From: Cyanobium sp. PLM2.Bin73
GTDB lineage: Bacteria; Cyanobacteriota; Cyanobacteriia; PCC-6307; Cyanobiaceae
Reading direction: 5' to 3'
Assembly (NCBI GenBank): GCA_007694915.1
Contig: REEV01000039.1
Coordinates: forward strand, 1-51,131
DNA length: 51,131 nt
This document shows positions 50,455 through 51,131 of the stretch, one piece after another. Position 1 is the first letter of the stretch, and each line of letters begins with the position of its first letter. The notes under the pieces were generated by a model, which saw only the letters and a program-made list of their open reading frames with translations, did no database searches and was not told the DNA's origin. Made by a program: the position numbers and the translations under genes.

Positions 50455-51131
50455 ATGCAGTGGCAATCCTGCCCAACCGAACGACTCCCTTGGATCACCC
50501 TGCGTGAACTGCTTCTGCAGGTGTTGTTCTCCCCACCACTGCTGCTGCCTCTGGTAGCCCTGGGTGCGGTGGTCCTGGCCCGCCAGTTCAAGCTCCCCCG
50601 CGCCGGTCAGATTGGTGTGGGTGTGCTGGCTCCTGCGCTCGTCAGCCTGCTCTACACACCAATGACGACTGCTCTTCTCACAGCCTGGCTGGAACATCAG
50701 CAACCGGAGGCGAAGCCTCTGCCGAACATGGGAGAAGCAGTGGTTGTGCTTGTGGGGCGTGGACCGGGCATTGCCGAGGCCACCACGCAGGCTGCAGCTC
50801 AGCGACTGCGTAGCGGTGAGGCCTTAGCGGTCTACGTGTCAGGCGATCGGCGAGCCACCGCAGAGCGCATCGAGCGGCTGGGGATTGCTCCAAACCGCAT
50901 TGCCGGCGATTCCTGCGCCCGCACAACGTGGGAAAACGCCACTCTTACTGCCAGCTGGCTGAATAAACACCACCCCGGCGCCCCGGTTTTGCTCATCACC
51001 GACCCCTGGCAGCTGCCTCGCGCCAGCCGCGCCTTTCAGCGCCAGGGCCTGCAAGTGCTGCCAGTTTCCGCAGCACCGAAAATGAATCCGGCCCAGCAGA
51101 ACCGTCTGGCCGTGAGGGAAACTGCCGGCAC
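50455..51131 (+). CDS. YdcF/ElyC-family (DUF218) membrane protein, 3' partial
   Basis: The frame opens at ATG 50455 (MQWQSCPTERLPWITLRELL) and is still open at the window end, giving 225 codons. Two N-terminal hydrophobic helices (about residues 18-42 and 52-72) anchor a DUF218 domain: VVLVGRGPGIAEATTQAA, YVSGDRRATAERIERLGI, CARTTWENATLTASWL and LLITDPWQLPRASRAFQRQG. The GDxxAxTTxEN-like and TDxxHxxRA-like motifs are those of ElyC/SanA/YdcF proteins, which affect envelope polymer assembly, though the usual His is Gln here (DPWQLPRA). No Shine-Dalgarno is obvious. Confidence 0.85.
   Translation, partial: MQWQSCPTERLPWITLRELLLQVLFSPPLLLPLVALGAVVLARQFKLPRAGQIGVGVLAPALVSLLYTPMTTALLTAWLEHQQPEAKPLPNMGEAVVVLVGRGPGIAEATTQAAAQRLRSGEALAVYVSGDRRATAERIERLGIAPNRIAGDSCARTTWENATLTASWLNKHHPGAPVLLITDPWQLPRASRAFQRQGLQVLPVSAAPKMNPAQQNRLAVRETAG

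Overview
The window is a gene-dense, GC-rich chromosomal segment (most genes look close to 70% GC by eye) from a cyanobacterium, most likely a Cyanobium/Synechococcus-type picocyanobacterium. The evidence is the set of cyanobacterial families present: solanesyl diphosphate synthase for plastoquinone, a PAM68-like photosystem II assembly factor, DUF3288, DUF1816 and DUF1350 proteins, and a cyanoexosortase. Perfect HIP1 octamers (GCGATCGC) at 4817, 5699, 8589, 34087 and 48553 agree, as does the mix of GTG and TTG starts. Species cannot be named from the sequence alone.

Layout. 1-2202: a three-gene cyanoexosortase module (HpsJ-like protein running in from the left, exosortase, exosortase-associated protein). 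2262-3777: an AT-richer aminotransferase and a repeat-rich spacer, probably acquired. 3778-11546: core metabolism and envelope genes (Rrf2 regulator and UbiD decarboxylase; comB, nitrilase, amiC, murI, sds; a HAD phosphatase; a small unknown). 11572-17503: acs, a DUF1350 hydrolase, PrxQ, a DEDDh exonuclease, tRNA-Pro(GGG), and a minus-strand cluster of msrA with three small proteins. 17576-26455: an ABC exporter, DUF3288, trpD-carA, a STAS protein, mini-RNase III, rlmB, DUF1816, gatA. 26548-37847: dnaE, a PAP2 phosphatase, a GT39-like glycosyltransferase, PAM68-like protein, rpsO, ruvA, a lipoprotein, a DMT transporter, dnaG and a small unknown.

37848-43852 is the most accessory-looking part. 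It holds AT-richer spacers, a small membrane protein, a 918-residue patatin-like phospholipase with an internal membrane segment, and the SOS mutagenesis pair umuD-umuC under a clear LexA-type palindrome. 43867-47161 is a complete sdhCAB operon for a type-B succinate:quinone oxidoreductase, divergent from umuDC and sharing the LexA-box intergenic region. 47175-49662 holds an SGNH hydrolase, an unknown gene and an E. coli GapA-like GAPDH. After a 792-bp low-GC spacer, a YdcF/ElyC-type membrane protein runs off the right edge.

Themes. Many genes are tightly packed with ATGA/GTGA overlaps (hpsJ-exosortase, nitrilase-amiC, sdhC-sdhA-sdhB). Short tandem duplications of 10-17 bp recur in spacers across the window. 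The most striking is a 17-bp x3 array that gives two stop-start-coupled mini-ORFs leading into the dnaG start codon. A perfect 30-bp palindrome sits between gatA and dnaE. No insertion sequence, integrase, CRISPR array or rRNA was seen.
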